Part shown: positions 4,948 through 6,468 of the stretch, in pieces
How positions within the stretch are numbered: the first letter of the stretch is position 1
Layout of the letters: each line of letters begins with the position of its first letter
Source of the DNA: DATEJJ01 sp039649115
GTDB lineage: Bacteria > Actinomycetota > Actinomycetes > Mycobacteriales > Micromonosporaceae
Assembly (NCBI GenBank): GCA_039649115.1
Contig: JBBWZQ010000090.1
Location: 1 to 6,468 of the forward strand
Length of the DNA stretch: 6,468 bases
Reading direction: 5' to 3'
The notes under the pieces: model-generated
The model's database searches: none
Told to the model about the DNA's origin: nothing
The model's input: only the letters and a program-made list of their open reading frames with translations
Made by a program: the position numbers and the translations under genes

Positions 4948-6468
4948 TGTCCCTCGACGAGGCGCCCGGCGGAGCCGATCCGCGCGGTGTCGCCGCACGG
5001 CTCGCCCGCATCGCCGATCCGATCGCGCGCGCCCGGGCCTGCGACCGCCTCGCCGACCAGGCCCGTGACCTGCAACACGAGATCAGCCAGGTGCGCCGGC
5101 GCGCGGTGTACGAGGCCACCCTCCGGCCCGGGCACACCGGCCAGTCGGTGGCGGCCGAGCTCGGCGTCAGTACCAAGGCCGTCTCCGCGGCGGTCGGGGA
5201 GTTGCGTGCGGAAGATCGGGAGCTGCTCGGGGCGGCGCTGCGGATCCTGATGCGGGACGGCACGAGCCGGGTGCCCCGCCGCCAACTGGGCTCCGGCTCC
5301 GGGGCCCGGGACGTCCTGACCCAGGCGAGGCTGGTCGTCGCGGCCCTGGACCGGCACGACGCGCGCCGGTCGGGCCCGGCGGATGCCGTGCTCGTCGACG
5401 CGGCGCGGGGCCGGGCGCACCGCATCCTGTATGCCGCCGGAGTCGAGCCGGCCGGACCGGGCACGCCGCAGGACCGGACGCCGGCGCGCCAGCCGGGCCC
5501 GGACCTGGCCGCGGCGGGTGCCGCACGGCGCGGCGAACAGCGCGACGCCCGTACCACATCGCTGTTGACAGCGCGCCGGGCGGCGGCGCCGAGCATCCGC
5601 GACGTGGCCGCCGCGGCGGGCGTGTCCCATCAGACCGTTTCCCGGGTGGTCAACGACTCGCCGAAGGTCAGCCGGCAGACCCGGCAGGTGGTGCTCGACG
5701 CCATCGACCGGCTGGGGTTCCGGCCGAACCGCGCCGCCCGGACCCTGGGGCTGGGGCGGACGACGGGGGTCACCGTGGTCACCGCGGACACGATGTTGTA
5801 CGGCTACGCCTGCACCCTGCAGGGCGTGGAGGAGGCGGCCCGGTTGGCCGGCCTGGCGGTCGGCGTCAGGGTGGTTGAGTCGGACTCGCCGCACGACGTC
5901 CAGCAGGCCGTCGAGTACGTGAGCGACCCGAGCGCGGGTGGGGTGGTGGTCATCGCGTTCGACCCGGCGGGCAGCCGGGTGCTGGCGGCGCTGCCGGCCG
6001 ACGTGCCGGTGGTCGGGGCGATCGAACCCGCGGCGGCGGGGCGCGCCGACCAGGTGGCGATCTGCCTCGACGAGCGCGTCGCCGCGGCGGAGGCGACGCG
6101 GCACCTGCTGTCGTTGGGGCACCGCACCGTCCACCACGTGGCGATCCCGTCCGAGGCCGGGACCAGCGGGCGGCAGGCGGGCTGGCTGGACGCGCTGCGC
6201 CAGGCCGGCGCGCCGATCCCCGAGGTGGTGCCGACGGGGTGGGAGGTCCAGGGGGCGTACCGGGCCGGCCAGCGGCTGGCGGCGGACCCCGGTGTGACGG
6301 CGGTGTTGTGCGGCAACGACGATCTCGCGCTCGGCGTGCGGCGCGCGCTGTACGAGGCCGGCCGGGACGTACCCGGCGCGGTCAGCCTCGTCGGGTTCGA
6401 CGACATCCCCGGCGCGGCGCTGTGGACGCCGGCGCTGACCACGGTGCGGATGGACTTCGTGGGCCTGG
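4947..6468 (+). CDS. LacI-family regulator with extra N-terminal HTH region, C-terminus beyond window
   Basis: The frame runs 507 codons from GTG 4947 to the window edge without a stop. Residues 1-about 160 are not a family I recognise by name. They contain a helical stretch (ARLARIADPIARARACDRLA) and a probable helix-turn-helix around 65-86 (SVAAELGVSTKAVSAAVGEL). A Pro/Ala/Arg-rich linker spans about 160-211. Then comes a standard LacI DNA-binding domain: SIRDVAAAAGVSHQTVSRVV from Ser216, and a hinge FRPNRAARTL with the minor-groove Leu267. The periplasmic-binding-like sensor domain starts near 272. It includes CGNDDLALG (Asn457-Asp458) and VGFDDIPGA (from about 482), then LTTVRMDF; about 45-50 residues are probably missing. 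Normal LacI proteins lack the first 210 residues. G/C-ending codons continue through the whole frame, so the fusion looks genuine. GTG 4947 is the first in-frame start after the stop at 4839. A separate internal start, such as TTG 5565, is possible but has no ribosome site. Effector and targets are unknown; LacI proteins usually sense sugars. Confidence 0.85.
   Translation, partial: MSLDEAPGGADPRGVAARLARIADPIARARACDRLADQARDLQHEISQVRRRAVYEATLRPGHTGQSVAAELGVSTKAVSAAVGELRAEDRELLGAALRILMRDGTSRVPRRQLGSGSGARDVLTQARLVVAALDRHDARRSGPADAVLVDAARGRAHRILYAAGVEPAGPGTPQDRTPARQPGPDLAAAGAARRGEQRDARTTSLLTARRAAAPSIRDVAAAAGVSHQTVSRVVNDSPKVSRQTRQVVLDAIDRLGFRPNRAARTLGLGRTTGVTVVTADTMLYGYACTLQGVEEAARLAGLAVGVRVVESDSPHDVQQAVEYVSDPSAGGVVVIAFDPAGSRVLAALPADVPVVGAIEPAAAGRADQVAICLDERVAAAEATRHLLSLGHRTVHHVAIPSEAGTSGRQAGWLDALRQAGAPIPEVVPTGWEVQGAYRAGQRLAADPGVTAVLCGNDDLALGVRRALYEAGRDVPGAVSLVGFDDIPGAALWTPALTTVRMDFVGL

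Noticed and set aside
5565..5593. TTGACA at 5565 as a -35 box for a separate lacI gene
   Set aside because: No -10-like hexamer appears 16-18 bp downstream and the sequence is in-frame coding; kept only as a caveat for the fusion.
4419..6137. Minus-strand open frame of about 570 codons across the LLM and lacI genes
   Set aside because: It spans two clearly coding + strand genes and the gap between them, with Arg/Gly/Asp-rich composition and no domain; it is a GC-driven shadow.

Overview
The window is very GC-rich, with strongly G/C-ending codons, and every gene I can support lies on the + strand. Composition and gene types point to a filamentous actinomycete. A Micromonosporaceae-like genome is my guess from overall style, not something I can prove.

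Layout: (1) positions 2-355 hold the C-terminal end of a membrane-anchored, D-alanyl-D-alanine-carboxypeptidase-like protein. (2) 456-2546 is a complete FtsH-type AAA+ zinc protease with every catalytic motif. It has a long, proline/arginine-rich cytoplasmic N-terminus and an Ile at the usual pore-loop Phe, which suggests a secondary FtsH paralogue. (3) 2546-2601 is a compact control region: three copies of a 14-bp palindrome on an exact 14-bp grid, wrapped around a -35/-10 promoter. (4) 2619-4841 is a three-gene cassette: a MarR-family regulator, an F420/NADP-oxidoreductase-type Rossmann protein overlapping it by 8 nt, and a luciferase-like (LLM) flavin or F420-dependent oxidoreductase 44 nt further on. 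(5) 4842-4946 is a short intergenic region with a CsoR-like palindrome overlapping a -10 box placed for a leaderless transcript. (6) 4947 to the window end is one uninterrupted reading frame: a LacI-family regulator carrying about 210 extra N-terminal residues that include a second predicted helix-turn-helix. Its C-terminus is cut off by the window.

How the parts may work together (inference): the MarR protein probably represses its own promoter through the palindrome array and so controls the reductase and the LLM oxidoreductase. The reductase could handle the reduced cofactor used by the LLM enzyme, or both could act on one compound sensed by MarR. The LacI-type gene looks like a separate transcription unit.

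I see no CRISPR array, tRNA, rRNA, insertion sequence or recognisable defence system. The most interesting signals are the 14-bp operator grid, the double-HTH LacI fusion with its leaderless, palindrome-covered promoter, and the pore-loop change in FtsH.
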